DNA of 64,000 nucleotides from positions 4,030,001 through 4,094,000 of the forward strand of contig NZ_JAUSXB010000001.1 of the NCBI RefSeq assembly GCF_030823375.1. The letters run 5' to 3'. A program made the position numbers and the translations under genes. This DNA is from Pseudarthrobacter siccitolerans (lineage in GTDB: Bacteria; Actinomycetota; Actinomycetes; Actinomycetales; Micrococcaceae). Positions 9,363 through 17,962 of the stretch are shown piece after piece; the stretch's first letter is position 1; the number at the start of each line of letters is the position of its first letter. The notes below the pieces were generated by a model. The model was given only the letters and a program-made list of their open reading frames with translations. It was not told the DNA's origin and did no database searches.

Positions 9363-9392
9363 CCTCTGTTGTCGTCAAGTCTTTAACGCAAT
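9349..9392 (-). promoter_or_regulatory. Promoter of gguA operon with shared regulatory block
   Basis: On the minus strand, -35 TTGACG (9373-9378) and -10 TTTACT (9349-9354) are separated by 18 bp. The segment 9369-9392 reads ATTGCGTTAA-N3-CTTGAC-N-ACAA, and an equal block recurs at the ROK gene promoter. The leader to the ATG is about 60 nt. Confidence 0.6.
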
Positions 9393-9411
9393 CGCGGGAT
9401 AACGAAATGGT

Positions 9412-10602
9412 CTAGGTCTTCCGGATTCCCGCGTGCTGGAACACCAGGGCGGCTGCTCCGAGGGCTTCCGCGCGGTCGCCGAGGGAGGACATGGTCAAGG
9501 TTGTGCTCTCGCCAATCACCGGCACGGCATGCCTGACCAGTCCCCTCCTGATGGGGTCCAGGAGGAGGTCGCCAAGACCTGCCAGTGGCCCGCCCACCAC
9601 GATGACCTCGGGGTTGATCAGGTTGGCGACGTTGCCCAGCGCGCGCCCGACGGCCAGCCCTGCGTCATCGAGCACCCGGAGCGTGGCCGAGTCGCGGGCC
9701 AGGGCCTTCCGGACGATATCGGCTGGGGTCAACGGCCGGTCTTCGCCCCGGCTCAGGAGCTCGATCATGGTTGTGGTGGAAGCGATCGTTTCAAGGCAGC
9801 CGCGGTTTCCGCAGCGGCATACCAGCCCTTGTTCGTGGATGGTGGCATGACCGATCTCACCGGTAATTCCCACGTTGCCGTAATAGGGCGCGCCGTTCAG
9901 GATAAGGCCCGCTCCGATGCCCGATCCGATTTTCAGGAACATCAGGTTGCTGACCCCGGTGTGCTGGCCCCAGGTGACCTCCGACCAGGCGCCAAGATTG
10001 GCGTCATTGTCAATAAACACGGGGATATTGAGCCGCTCCTCCAGATGCTGAAGGATGTTGATGCCCACCCATTCGGGCAGGATCGCCCCTTGGGCCACGG
10101 TGCCGGAACGCCGGTCAATGGGGCCGGGAATCCCGACGCCGGCGCCCACCACTGCGGTGCGCGCTATACCGCTTTCCTGCAAGAGTTTCTCGAGCAGGAC
10201 CACGGCGGCCTGGATGCCTTCCTCGGCCTGGTGGCCGAGCGGCAGGGCAACCGATTCCTCAGCGATGACGTGGTAGCTGAGCGAGGCCAGGACCACCCGG
10301 AGATGCCTTCGGCCGAAGTCGATTCCAACCGCCACCGCCCCGTTGCTGTTGAGCCTGACATTCAGCGCGCGCCGGCCCGAACTTGTGATGGGTTCGGTGG
10401 ATGCCATGCCGGAATCGAGCATGATCTTGACGATGTTCGAAACTGTTGCCGTGGACAACCCGGTCTGCCTGGCCAGTTCCGCCTGCGTGGAAGGGCCCCC
10501 CATCAGCGACTCGATGATGCGTTGCTGGTTCAGTTGCCTCAGGGCCGATTGGGAGCCGGGATTCTTAGGCTTGCTCCTCGTTGAGCGCGATGTTGCGGGC
10601 AT
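9412..10602 (-). CDS. ROK family transcriptional regulator (NagC/XylR type)
   Basis: This 396-residue protein is the probable sugar-responsive repressor of the importer. A winged helix-turn-helix occupies about residues 20-80 (STQAELARQTGLSTATVSNIVK). A ROK kinase-like sugar-binding domain follows, with GIDFGRRHLRVVLA and the zinc motif CRCGNRGCLE. It is transcribed toward gguA and ends 131 bp before that start. Its own start looks leaderless: -10 CAATCT lies 7 nt before the ATG, with -35 TTGACT 18 bp further up. Both promoters carry the same block, which supports auto- and operon regulation. Confidence 0.87.
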   Translation of the reverse strand: MPATSRSTRSKPKNPGSQSALRQLNQQRIIESLMGGPSTQAELARQTGLSTATVSNIVKIMLDSGMASTEPITSSGRRALNVRLNSNGAVAVGIDFGRRHLRVVLASLSYHVIAEESVALPLGHQAEEGIQAAVVLLEKLLQESGIARTAVVGAGVGIPGPIDRRSGTVAQGAILPEWVGINILQHLEERLNIPVFIDNDANLGAWSEVTWGQHTGVSNLMFLKIGSGIGAGLILNGAPYYGNVGITGEIGHATIHEQGLVCRCGNRGCLETIASTTTMIELLSRGEDRPLTPADIVRKALARDSATLRVLDDAGLAVGRALGNVANLINPEVIVVGGPLAGLGDLLLDPIRRGLVRHAVPVIGESTTLTMSSLGDRAEALGAAALVFQHAGIRKT

Positions 10603-10609
10603 GCTTAGA

Positions 10610-10653
10610 AGATTGCCCCATCCGCAGTCTTGTAGTCAAGAAGTTAACGCAAT
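10610..10653 (-). promoter_or_regulatory. Leaderless promoter of the ROK gene with shared block
   Basis: On the minus strand, -35 TTGACT (10634-10639), an 18-bp spacer and -10 CAATCT (10610-10615) end 7 nt before the ATG. The block ATTGCGTTAA-N3-CTTGAC-N-ACAA spans 10630-10653 and matches 9369-9392 at 20 of 24 positions. Confidence 0.6.
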
Positions 10654-10805
10654 GAGGCTCGCAGGCGCCGATGCTGAGAACAGGATGATCTGCCCCCTCG
10701 AGGGGAAGAATCGGTGCAAATGGCCCGCAGAACGTCCAAGTACGCTGGTTAGTCTGAAGTCAGGCCTCTTAACGTTGGCCGTTCCGACGAAGGAAGGTGG
10801 CCGCA

Positions 10806-11600
10806 GTGTTGCTGGCACTCCTGCAGGCAAACGCTGTTGTGATGGATGAGGATGCCAACCTGGCCGCCATCGATGCGGCCGCAGGGGCGGCTGCCGCAGC
10901 CGGTGCGGCGATTTTGCTGACCCCGGAACTCTTTCCCACCGGCTATGCCCCCCGTCGGGTCCGTGCGGAACTGGACCCCGCCGGCCTGCCGGAGCTTCGC
11001 GCGAAGCTCGCGGGCATCGCCCGGCGCCATCGGATTGGCCTGGTGTACAGCCTTCCCCGGATCACCCCGGAGGGGGAGTGGCATATCAGTGCCACCCTGC
11101 TTGATGCCGGGGGGACCAGCGTGCTCACCTATGACAAGGTGCATCTCTTTGGCCGCGAGGAACGGGCCGCTTTCAGTCCCGCCGCCCGACCTCCCGCCGT
11201 CGTGGATTTCAATGGAATCCCCACCTCCATGGTGATCTGCTATGACGTCGAATTCCCTGAGGCGGTCCGGGCCGCTGCCGTCGCCGGTGCCGAACTGCTC
11301 CTGGTTCCCACCGCGCTGGCCCATGGGTTCGACGACGTTCCCCAGGTGCTGCTGCGGGCCCGGGCGCTGGAAAGCCAGGTGACCATTGCCTACGCCAACC
11401 ACTCCGGCGTCGAAGAGGGGTGCCGGTTCCTCGGCGGCAGCGTGATTGCAGGGCCGGACGGCAAATTGCTGGCAGCGGCCGGGGAAGAACTCCAACTCCT
11501 GTATGCCGAGGTGGATGAAGGGTCCGCTGCACGGGCCCGCGATGAAGTGCCCTACCTCGCCGAACGGCGGCCGGAGATCTACCGTTCCTGGGACTCCTGA
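10806..11600 (+). CDS. davA: DavA-like 5-aminovaleramidase (nitrilase superfamily)
   Basis: This 264-residue carbon-nitrogen hydrolase probably cleaves 5-aminopentanamide to 5-aminovalerate, the second step of the monooxygenase route of lysine breakdown. The nitrilase triad is visible at E41 (TPELFPTGY), K111 (TYDKVHLFG) and C145 (VICYDVEFPE). The C-terminal VPYLAERRPE stretch resembles what I recall of Pseudomonas DavA, as does the length. I chose the GTG at 10806, 5 nt after AGGAAGGTGG; the GTG at 10797 overlaps that site. A possible -10 TAGTCT lies at 10750-10755. The 3' end overlaps the convergent PucR gene by 22 bp. Other short amides remain possible substrates. Confidence 0.72.
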   Translation: MLLALLQANAVVMDEDANLAAIDAAAGAAAAAGAAILLTPELFPTGYAPRRVRAELDPAGLPELRAKLAGIARRHRIGLVYSLPRITPEGEWHISATLLDAGGTSVLTYDKVHLFGREERAAFSPAARPPAVVDFNGIPTSMVICYDVEFPEAVRAAAVAGAELLLVPTALAHGFDDVPQVLLRARALESQVTIAYANHSGVEEGCRFLGGSVIAGPDGKLLAAAGEELQLLYAEVDEGSAARARDEVPYLAERRPEIYRSWDS

Positions 11601-13231
11601 GCATTCCCGGCCAGCAGGGCCTCTTCGTACTGGAGTGCGATCCATAGCTCGGCACGGGACTGGGCCTGGCCCAGGTCCATGTCCAGCAATTCAGCGATGG
11701 CATTGATTTGCCGGCGCACGCTGTTCCGGTGCAGGCCCAGCTCCTTCGCCGTGGCGTCCCAGCTTCCGTTCGCCGCCAGCCAGGACCGGAGGACCCGGAG
11801 CTGTCCGTCGCGGCGTTCGGGCTCCAGCTCAAGCACGGGCGCCAGGAGCCTTGCTGCCAGCATGGTGCCGGCTTCCCTGCCGAGCAGGCCGGTGACGGAC
11901 CATGTCACCTCCGCCTCGCGCACGCTTTTGCCCGCGGCGATGACCCGGGGCCGCAGCGACGAGGCGCTGCGGTAGGCCTCCGCCAGGCCCGGGAGCTCCG
12001 CCGGCTCACCCACCACCAGGCGCCACCCCAGCTGTTCCACCTCGGCCACCAGCTGGTCATCCACCTTCAGCCGGGTCACGGCCGTGAAGCCGTAGTCGGT
12101 CAGCTCCACCATCTTGCTGTCGAACAGCCGCCGCCACTGCAGCAGTTCCCGGACCGGCCCGTCGTCGGCAGCAGGGGCATCCGCTGCCCGCATTCCCTGC
12201 ACCACCCGGACGTGGCCGGAACGCGTTCCCGCTACGCTTTGCGCCAACAGATCCTTCAGCCCGTTCAGCTGCCTGGTGTTGCCCCCCGCCAGTGTTTCGG
12301 GGTGGAGCAACAGGGCGGTGGCGAGCTGGCTCGGGGCGAGCGACCCGCTGGTGCGTTGGCGGACCAGCAGTTCCAGGAGTCCCACCACGGAAGAGACCAC
12401 ACTGTTTTGCGCCGGCGTCAGTGACTTGTCCGCGCCCAGCACCAGGCTGCCCAGGGTTGCGTCCTTGCTGCTCCGCAGGGGGTGGCCGAATACCTGTGCC
12501 GAGCCGGGGGCATCGAACGTTTCGGTTTCCACCCGGGGTCCGCTGCCGGTAACGAGTTTCTTCAGGAGGGGCTGCAGCTGGGCCGGTTCGACGGCGGCAC
12601 CCGCCCGGGCGCGCACGCGCCCGTCCGCGCCGAAAAGGACCGCCCACACCGGCACCCGCTGCGTCAGTGCCGCCAGCAGTTCATGCTCCGGCCGGGCCGA
12701 GAGGACCGCCCGCATCAGGTGGCGGTTGGTCTCCGCGAGTTGCCGGAAGACCTGCGCATTCCCGGACTCGAGCAGTTTGGAGAACTCCAGCCCCAGCGCG
12801 GCAAAGGGCACGCTGGCCGGGACCTCCACCAGGGTGAGTCCCTGCCGCCGGCAAGCTGCCAGCACGTGCTCCGGCACGCCGTCGTAATAGGGCTGAAGGC
12901 CGAAGCCCAGCGCCGCCACTCCTGCGTTGACGAGCCGGCGGACATACTCCTCGGCCCGGGCCTTACCGCCGCCCTTGTCCATGCCTCCGTTGCCGTCACC
13001 TTTCCCATCCCCACGGAACGGCAGGCCCGCGGTGAGGACAAATTCACCGTCGAGCAGGTAGGGGGTGGGGTCCTCCAACTCGCTTGGCTCCACCCAGCGC
13101 AGGGGCACATGGCGGTTGCCGGCGTCGTGGACTAATGTCACCGCTGCCGGGAGCGCGTCGAGGAACTGTCCCAGCGTGACAGCGTCAAACTGATCCGGGC
13201 TGCCGTCCGCGGCTGGTGCATTACGTCTCAT
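11579..13231 (-). CDS. PucR-family transcriptional regulator
   Basis: This 550-residue regulator has an N-terminal PucR ligand-sensing region (VTLGQFLDALPAAVTLVHD to about residue 180), a central CdaR/GGDEF-like region, and a C-terminal helix-turn-helix (WDATAKELGLHRNSVRRQINA, about residues 485-520). It sits between davA and the permease-davB pair and is divergent from the permease, 109 bp apart. It is therefore the natural candidate regulator of the lysine locus; in other actinobacteria PucR proteins often activate catabolic genes. A -10-like TATAGT lies 8 nt before the ATG (13240-13245), suggesting a leaderless message. Confidence 0.82.
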   Translation of the reverse strand: MRRNAPAADGSPDQFDAVTLGQFLDALPAAVTLVHDAGNRHVPLRWVEPSELEDPTPYLLDGEFVLTAGLPFRGDGKGDGNGGMDKGGGKARAEEYVRRLVNAGVAALGFGLQPYYDGVPEHVLAACRRQGLTLVEVPASVPFAALGLEFSKLLESGNAQVFRQLAETNRHLMRAVLSARPEHELLAALTQRVPVWAVLFGADGRVRARAGAAVEPAQLQPLLKKLVTGSGPRVETETFDAPGSAQVFGHPLRSSKDATLGSLVLGADKSLTPAQNSVVSSVVGLLELLVRQRTSGSLAPSQLATALLLHPETLAGGNTRQLNGLKDLLAQSVAGTRSGHVRVVQGMRAADAPAADDGPVRELLQWRRLFDSKMVELTDYGFTAVTRLKVDDQLVAEVEQLGWRLVVGEPAELPGLAEAYRSASSLRPRVIAAGKSVREAEVTWSVTGLLGREAGTMLAARLLAPVLELEPERRDGQLRVLRSWLAANGSWDATAKELGLHRNSVRRQINAIAELLDMDLGQAQSRAELWIALQYEEALLAGNAQESQER

Positions 13232-13340
13232 GGATGATCACTATAGGTCACTTTGCACTGCATGAGATGCGGCTCACAGCCCTACTGTGGTTGAGGGGAA
13301 AACCAGTTCAAGCAGCCAACGAAAAGAACGGACGTCAACG

Positions 13341-14879
13341 ATGACTGTGCCTACACTCTCCGGACGGACCACGGCCGGGCCGGCCGCCCGTCCCGCTCTG
13401 GGCGCCCAACTCCTGCGCCGGAAGCCCATCGCGCAAATGGTCAGCGAGGCGGAGAGCGCCAGCGGCGGCCCGCGGCTGGTCCGCAGCTTCGGTGTCCTCC
13501 AGCTGACCATGATCTCCGTGGGCGCCACCCTGGGAACGGGCATCCTGGTGATTCTGGGCGAATCCGTACCGCTGGCCGGCCCGGCCATCTGGATTTCCTT
13601 CGCCATCGCCGGCCTGGCCGCGCTCCTGTCCGCGGTGTCCTACGCGGAGATGGCGGGGCTGGTACCCGTGGCCGGCTCCAGCTACTCCTACACGTACGCC
13701 ACCATGGGCGAAGGAATGGCATGGATCTGCGGCTGGTGCCTGGTATTGGAATATGCGGTGTCCGTGGCCGCAGTCGCGGTGGGGGCGGGGCAGTACGTGA
13801 ATGAAGCCCTGGCGGTGTTCGGGGTGGTCCTTCCCGACGCCGTCTCACAGCCGCCCGGCGACGGCGGCGTGGTCAACATTCCTGCCATGGTGATCGTGGT
13901 ACTCGCTATGATCCTCCTGGTCCGCGGCGCCAAGGAGAGCGCCTGGATCAACACCGCGATCGTGGTGGTGAAGGTGGGCATCCTGTTGTTCTTCTGCGCG
14001 GTGGCCTTCACCGCGTTCAATGCCGGGAACTTCGAACCGCTGCTGCCCATGGGCGCCGCCGGTGTCTCGGCCGCCGCCTCCCGGGTGTTCTTCTCCTACA
14101 TCGGTTTTGACGCCGCCTCCACGGCGGGCGAAGAGGCCCGCAACCCCAAGCGCGACCTGCCCAAGGCCATCCTGCTGTCCATGCTGATCGTCACCACCAT
14201 CTACGTCCTGGTTGCAGTGGCCGCCATTGGAGCCCGGCCGTGGGGCTGGTTCGACGGTACCGAGGCTGCCCTGGTGAAGATCCTCGAGGAGACCACCGGC
14301 CAGCCGTGGATCGCCCTGGTCTTCGCGGTGGGCGCAGTGCTGGCCATCGCGAGCATCGTCCTCACTGTGCTCTACGGGCAAACCCGCATCCTTCTGTCCA
14401 TGTCCCGTGACGGGCTCATTCCCCAGGTCTTTGGCCGCGTCTCCCGCCGGACCGGCACCCCGGTGGCCGGTACTCTCCTGGTGGGAACCGCCGTCGCGCT
14501 TACCGCCGGGCTGGTGCCGCTGGGCGCCCTCGCGGACGCCACCAGCATCGGCACGCTTTTTGCGTTCGCCCTGGTGAACGTCGCCGTGATCTACCTCCGT
14601 CGCACCAGGCCTGAGCTGGACCGCACCTTCCGGGTGCCCCTGTTCCCGCTGACCCCCATCCTCGGCGCTGCGATGTGCGCCTACCTGATGGCGAACCTCA
14701 GTGCTGATACCTGGGTGGTCTTCGCCCTCTGGATGCTGGTGGGCGTTGCGGCGTACTTTGGCTATGGACGCCGCAACTCCCGGGTGGCGGCCCTGAGCAG
14801 TGAGGAATACCGCGGGCTGTCCGGACCGAAACTTTCAACTATGCAAACCCCAGAACCGACGAAGGCAGAACTTCCATGA
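13341..14879 (+). CDS. APC superfamily amino acid permease
   Basis: This 512-residue polytopic transporter of the amino acid-polyamine-organocation superfamily has about 12-14 membrane helices. The first-helix motif VGATLGTGILVILG and the helix-6 region SYIGFDAASTAGEEARNPKRD are typical of the family. I chose the ATG at 13341 (MTVPTLSG); the GTG at 13287 gives a longer unsupported N-terminus. Its stop overlaps the davB ATG by 4 nt, so the two are translationally coupled. Lysine or a related amine is therefore the best guess for the substrate, by context only. Confidence 0.8.
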   Translation: MTVPTLSGRTTAGPAARPALGAQLLRRKPIAQMVSEAESASGGPRLVRSFGVLQLTMISVGATLGTGILVILGESVPLAGPAIWISFAIAGLAALLSAVSYAEMAGLVPVAGSSYSYTYATMGEGMAWICGWCLVLEYAVSVAAVAVGAGQYVNEALAVFGVVLPDAVSQPPGDGGVVNIPAMVIVVLAMILLVRGAKESAWINTAIVVVKVGILLFFCAVAFTAFNAGNFEPLLPMGAAGVSAAASRVFFSYIGFDAASTAGEEARNPKRDLPKAILLSMLIVTTIYVLVAVAAIGARPWGWFDGTEAALVKILEETTGQPWIALVFAVGAVLAIASIVLTVLYGQTRILLSMSRDGLIPQVFGRVSRRTGTPVAGTLLVGTAVALTAGLVPLGALADATSIGTLFAFALVNVAVIYLRRTRPELDRTFRVPLFPLTPILGAAMCAYLMANLSADTWVVFALWMLVGVAAYFGYGRRNSRVAALSSEEYRGLSGPKLSTMQTPEPTKAELP

Positions 14880-16615
14880 CCATCGCCACCGAACTGCCGG
14901 CCTCCGACCCGTCCAGCATCTCAGCCGCCCCGGCCGCGCACGCGGTCCCGGCTGCCGGGGGAGCCGCAGCGGGCCCCATCACCATGCTGAACCCGGACTT
15001 CCCGTTCAGTTACGACCACTACCTCGCCCACCCCGACGGACTGGGGTCCGTGCCGCCCGAACTGCTGGGCACGGAGGTGGCCGTCATCGGGGCAGGTCTT
15101 TCGGGCCTGGTAACGGCTTATGAGCTGATGAAGCTGGGGCTGCGCCCGGTGGTGTACGAAGCGGACCGGATCGGCGGACGCTTGCGCACTGCCTCCTTCC
15201 CTGCCGCGCCGGGCGTCGTCGCCGACCTCGGCGGCATGCGCTTCCCGGAATCCGGCAAGGCGTTCTACCACTACGTTGATCTCCTGGGCCTGGAAACCGA
15301 GGAGTTTCCCAACCCGCTGTCCCCGGCAACGTCCAGCACCGTGATTGAGCTGGCGGGCCAAAAACACTACGCGGAGAAGCCCAGCGACCTGCCGCCGTTC
15401 TTCCGCGAAGTGGCGGATGCCTGGAAGGCGGCGGTTAATGACGGGGCCAAGTTCGTCGAGATGCAGCAGGCCATCCGTGCCAGGGACACCGCCCGGATCA
15501 AGGAATTATGGAACGACCTGCTGCCGCTGATGGACGAGCAGACCTTCTACGGTTTCATCGCCGCCAGCGACTCCTTCAAGAAGGCGGGGTTCGCCCACCG
15601 GGAAGCCTTCGGCCAGGTGGGCTTCGGCACCGGCGGCTGGGACACCGACTTCCCCAACTCCATCCTGGAAATCCTTCGTGTGGTGTACACGGACGCCGAC
15701 GACCAGCACCGGCTCATCAGCGGGGGAGCGCAGCGACTGCCCGAGGCACTGTGGCAGCACGCGCCGTCGGGCATGGCCCACTGGCCGGAAGGAACCTCAC
15801 TGGCATCGCTGCACTCCGGCTCGCCCCGCGGCGCAGTGGGCAGGATCAGCCGCGACCCGGACGGAAACCTGCGGATCCGCGAACGCTGGGGCCGCGAGGC
15901 CAGCTACCCGGCCGTGGTGACCACCTGCCAGTCCTGGCTCCTGTCCACTCGGATCCATACCGAGGAGGCCCTGTTCCCGGCGGAGCTCTGGACGGCCATT
16001 GAGCGCTCGCACTACATGCAGTCCTCGAAGACTTTTGTGATGGTGGACCGGCCGTTCTGGAAGGACATCGACCCGGACACCGGCAACGAGGTGCTCTCGA
16101 TGACCCTCACGGACCGCCTCAACCGCGCCACCTACCTGCTGGACAACGGACCGGACCAGCCCGCCGTCATCCTGCTCTCCTACACCTGGAACGACGACGC
16201 GCTGAAGTGGCTGGCGCTGGACGCGGACGAACGCGTGGAGCTGATGCTGCATTCGCTGGAGCAGATCTATCCCGGGGTGGACATCGCCGGCCACATCGTG
16301 GGCCAGCCCATCACGGTCTCCTGGGAGGCGGACCCCAACTTCATGGGCGCCTTCAAGGCCAATCTTCCGGGGCACTACCGCTATCAGCAGCGGCTGTTCA
16401 CCCACTTCAAGCAGGACAAGCTGCCCGCATCACAACGAGGCATCTTCCTGGCCGGCGACGACGTTTCCTTCACCGCCGGCTGGGCCGAAGGCGCCGTCAC
16501 TACCGGCCTGAACGCAGTCTGGGGAGTGGTGAACCACCTCGGCGGTGCTTCAGCTCCCGGCAACCCCGGACCGGGGGAACTCCTGGACGAGATGGGGCCG
16601 ATCAGCCTCGACTAA
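14876..16615 (+). CDS. davB: DavB-like L-lysine 2-monooxygenase
   Basis: This 579-residue flavoprotein of the amine oxidase family probably converts L-lysine and O2 to 5-aminopentanamide, CO2 and water. The FAD loop IGAGLSGL lies at about residues 71-78, followed by the arginine motif GGRLRT and DLGGMRFPESG. Blocks such as FYHYVDLLGLETEEFPNPL, GQVGFGTGGWDTDFPNS, QSSKTFVMVDRPFWK, ITVSWEADP and GIFLAGDDVSF resemble what I recall of Pseudomonas putida DavB closely. The related tryptophan monooxygenase IaaM is more distant. An Ala-rich N-terminal tail of about 35 residues is extra. It is coupled to the permease upstream, and its stop overlaps that of the convergent carbonic anhydrase-like gene. 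Confidence 0.82.
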   Translation: MTIATELPASDPSSISAAPAAHAVPAAGGAAAGPITMLNPDFPFSYDHYLAHPDGLGSVPPELLGTEVAVIGAGLSGLVTAYELMKLGLRPVVYEADRIGGRLRTASFPAAPGVVADLGGMRFPESGKAFYHYVDLLGLETEEFPNPLSPATSSTVIELAGQKHYAEKPSDLPPFFREVADAWKAAVNDGAKFVEMQQAIRARDTARIKELWNDLLPLMDEQTFYGFIAASDSFKKAGFAHREAFGQVGFGTGGWDTDFPNSILEILRVVYTDADDQHRLISGGAQRLPEALWQHAPSGMAHWPEGTSLASLHSGSPRGAVGRISRDPDGNLRIRERWGREASYPAVVTTCQSWLLSTRIHTEEALFPAELWTAIERSHYMQSSKTFVMVDRPFWKDIDPDTGNEVLSMTLTDRLNRATYLLDNGPDQPAVILLSYTWNDDALKWLALDADERVELMLHSLEQIYPGVDIAGHIVGQPITVSWEADPNFMGAFKANLPGHYRYQQRLFTHFKQDKLPASQRGIFLAGDDVSFTAGWAEGAVTTGLNAVWGVVNHLGGASAPGNPGPGELLDEMGPISLD

Positions 16616-17130
16616 GCGTGCAATTCCCGGTGCGCCCGGGCGAGCTCCACGTAGCGCGTCGCGTTGGCCCGGACGCCGTCGTACTCCTCGTCGGTGAGTT
16701 CGCGGCGCACCTTGCCCGGGACGCCCGCCACCAGCGAGCGGGGCGGGACGACCGTGCCCTCCAGCACCACGGCGCCGGCTGCCACAAGCGAGCCGGCGCC
16801 GATCACCGCGCCGTTAAGTACTGTTGCCCCCATGCCGATCAGGCAGTCGTCCTCCACCGTGCAGCCATGGACGACGGCGGCGTGACCCACACTGACGCGT
16901 TCACCCACTGTGCAGGGGAACCCGGGGTCCGCGTGCAGCACCACGTTGTCCTGCAGGTTGCTGCCGGCACCCACCGAAATGGCGGCGGTATCAGCGCGGA
17001 CGGAGACGCCGTAGAAGGCGCTGGCGTCCGCGGCCAGGGTGGCGTTGCCGATGATCGAGGCTGTGGGGGCAACAAAGGCGGAATCGTGGACGGCCGGGGC
17101 GTTCCCGGCGAAAGGGTAGAGAGGAGCCAT
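16612..17130 (-). CDS. Gamma-carbonic anhydrase-like hexapeptide protein
   Basis: This 172-residue left-handed beta-helix protein shows repeated hexapeptides (VGAGSNLQDNVVLH, IGMGATVLNGAVIGAGSLVAAG). The three histidines expected for metal binding in gamma-carbonic anhydrases are present: LHAD and VGHAAVVHGC. It may be a carbonic anhydrase or one of the YrdA/PaaY-type relatives, some of which act as thioesterases or have no known activity. It ends head-on with davB, overlapping by 4 bp. A leaderless -10 TAGGCT (17137-17142) lies 6 nt before the ATG. Its position next to a CO2-releasing enzyme is noted, but no functional link is shown. Confidence 0.8.
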   Translation of the reverse strand: MAPLYPFAGNAPAVHDSAFVAPTASIIGNATLAADASAFYGVSVRADTAAISVGAGSNLQDNVVLHADPGFPCTVGERVSVGHAAVVHGCTVEDDCLIGMGATVLNGAVIGAGSLVAAGAVVLEGTVVPPRSLVAGVPGKVRRELTDEEYDGVRANATRYVELARAHRELHA

Positions 17131-17136
17131 GGCCCA

Positions 17137-17142
17137 AGCCTA
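17137..17142 (-). promoter_or_regulatory. Leaderless -10, gamma-CA-like gene
   Basis: TAGGCT on the minus strand ends 6 nt before the ATG at 17130. No clear -35 is seen. Confidence 0.5.
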
Positions 17143-17159
17143 GGACATCCCTGTCCGGG

Positions 17160-17223
17160 CCAACCAGGTAGCGCTAAGTGTCGTTTTGACCCTCCAAAGC
17201 GACACTTAGCGCTACCTAGTTGG
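17160..17223. repeat. Intergenic palindromic repeat, copy 1
   Basis: This 64-bp near-perfect hairpin has arms containing AGGTAGCGCTAAGTGTCG and its reverse complement, with an outer CCAAC/GTTGG pair and a TTTTGACCCTCCAAA loop. A second copy lies at 26475-26540. The element covers the stop codon (17216-17218) of the methyltransferase gene, so it may also act as that gene's 3' stem-loop. It resembles REP or MITE-like elements of bacterial genomes. Confidence 0.85.
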
Positions 17224-17893
17224 GTTCAGGAAGCGCCGGGATGCGCAGGACCAGGAACTGGTAGTGCTGGGTCCAGTGCCCGGCTCCCGGGCCCGACTCG
17301 GCACCGGTTCCCTCCGGCCACGTCTGGAAGTGCTCGACTTCGCCGTGCAGGCCGAAAATCCGCTGGAGGGCGTCGTCGCTGCGCCTGCTGAAGAACCGGC
17401 GGGGCTCCTCGCGGTCTTCAGGGTTCAGGACTTCCTCATCGTTCCCGGACCAGAGTCCGACGGCGATAGGCGCTCCCGGTGCACTGACCCGCACCAGTTC
17501 GCTGACGACGTCGTGGATCCGGCTGTTGGGCACGTGCAGGAGGGTGCTCATCGACCAGGCTGCGGAGAAGGAACGCTCCGGGAAGGGCAGGCTCCGGCCG
17601 CTGGCCACACTGACGTCAAGGCCTTTGGCCCGCGCCAGGCGGACGCTCTCGCCGGACAGGTCAACGCCGCAGTAATGCAGGCCGGCGCGGACGAACTCCA
17701 GGCCCTCTTCACCGGTGCCGCACCCGAGTTCGAACACTGAGTGCCGGTGTTCATCCTTTAGCAGCCGGATAAACCATTCGCGGCATTCGACTCGGTGGTG
17801 CGTGGCGGGCCGGATGTTGGGCAATGAGGCGTGGCGGTCATAGAACACGGCAAGGTCGGCCTCGTGATCCGCGGACTCCGGAATGCCCTGCAT
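17216..17893 (-). CDS. Class I SAM-dependent methyltransferase
   Basis: This 225-residue protein has a SAM-binding motif I, VFELGCGTGEEGLEF (about residues 52-66), then GVDLSGESVRLAR and a post-motif region VSELVRVSAPGAPIAVGLW. These place it among small-molecule class I methyltransferases; the substrate cannot be told. A leaderless -10 TAGGCT (17900-17905) lies 6 nt before the ATG. The stop codon lies inside a palindromic repeat. Confidence 0.8.
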   Translation of the reverse strand: MQGIPESADHEADLAVFYDRHASLPNIRPATHHRVECREWFIRLLKDEHRHSVFELGCGTGEEGLEFVRAGLHYCGVDLSGESVRLARAKGLDVSVASGRSLPFPERSFSAAWSMSTLLHVPNSRIHDVVSELVRVSAPGAPIAVGLWSGNDEEVLNPEDREEPRRFFSRRSDDALQRIFGLHGEVEHFQTWPEGTGAESGPGAGHWTQHYQFLVLRIPALPEPN

Positions 17894-17899
17894 AACACC

Positions 17900-17905
17900 A
17901 GCCTA
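17900..17905 (-). promoter_or_regulatory. Leaderless -10, methyltransferase gene
   Basis: TAGGCT on the minus strand ends 6 nt before the ATG at 17893. Confidence 0.5.
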
Positions 17906-17962
17906 GGGCCAGGGCAGGCCGGGCCCAAGGGCAGGACGTCTCCTGAGTTGAAGACAGCCGTA

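Noticed and set aside
14876..16615. Tryptophan 2-monooxygenase for indole-acetate synthesis
   Set aside because: Similarity to IaaM is clear but the blocks I recall of lysine monooxygenase DavB match much better, and the companion amidase is of the nitrilase (DavA) type, not the amidase-signature IaaH type.
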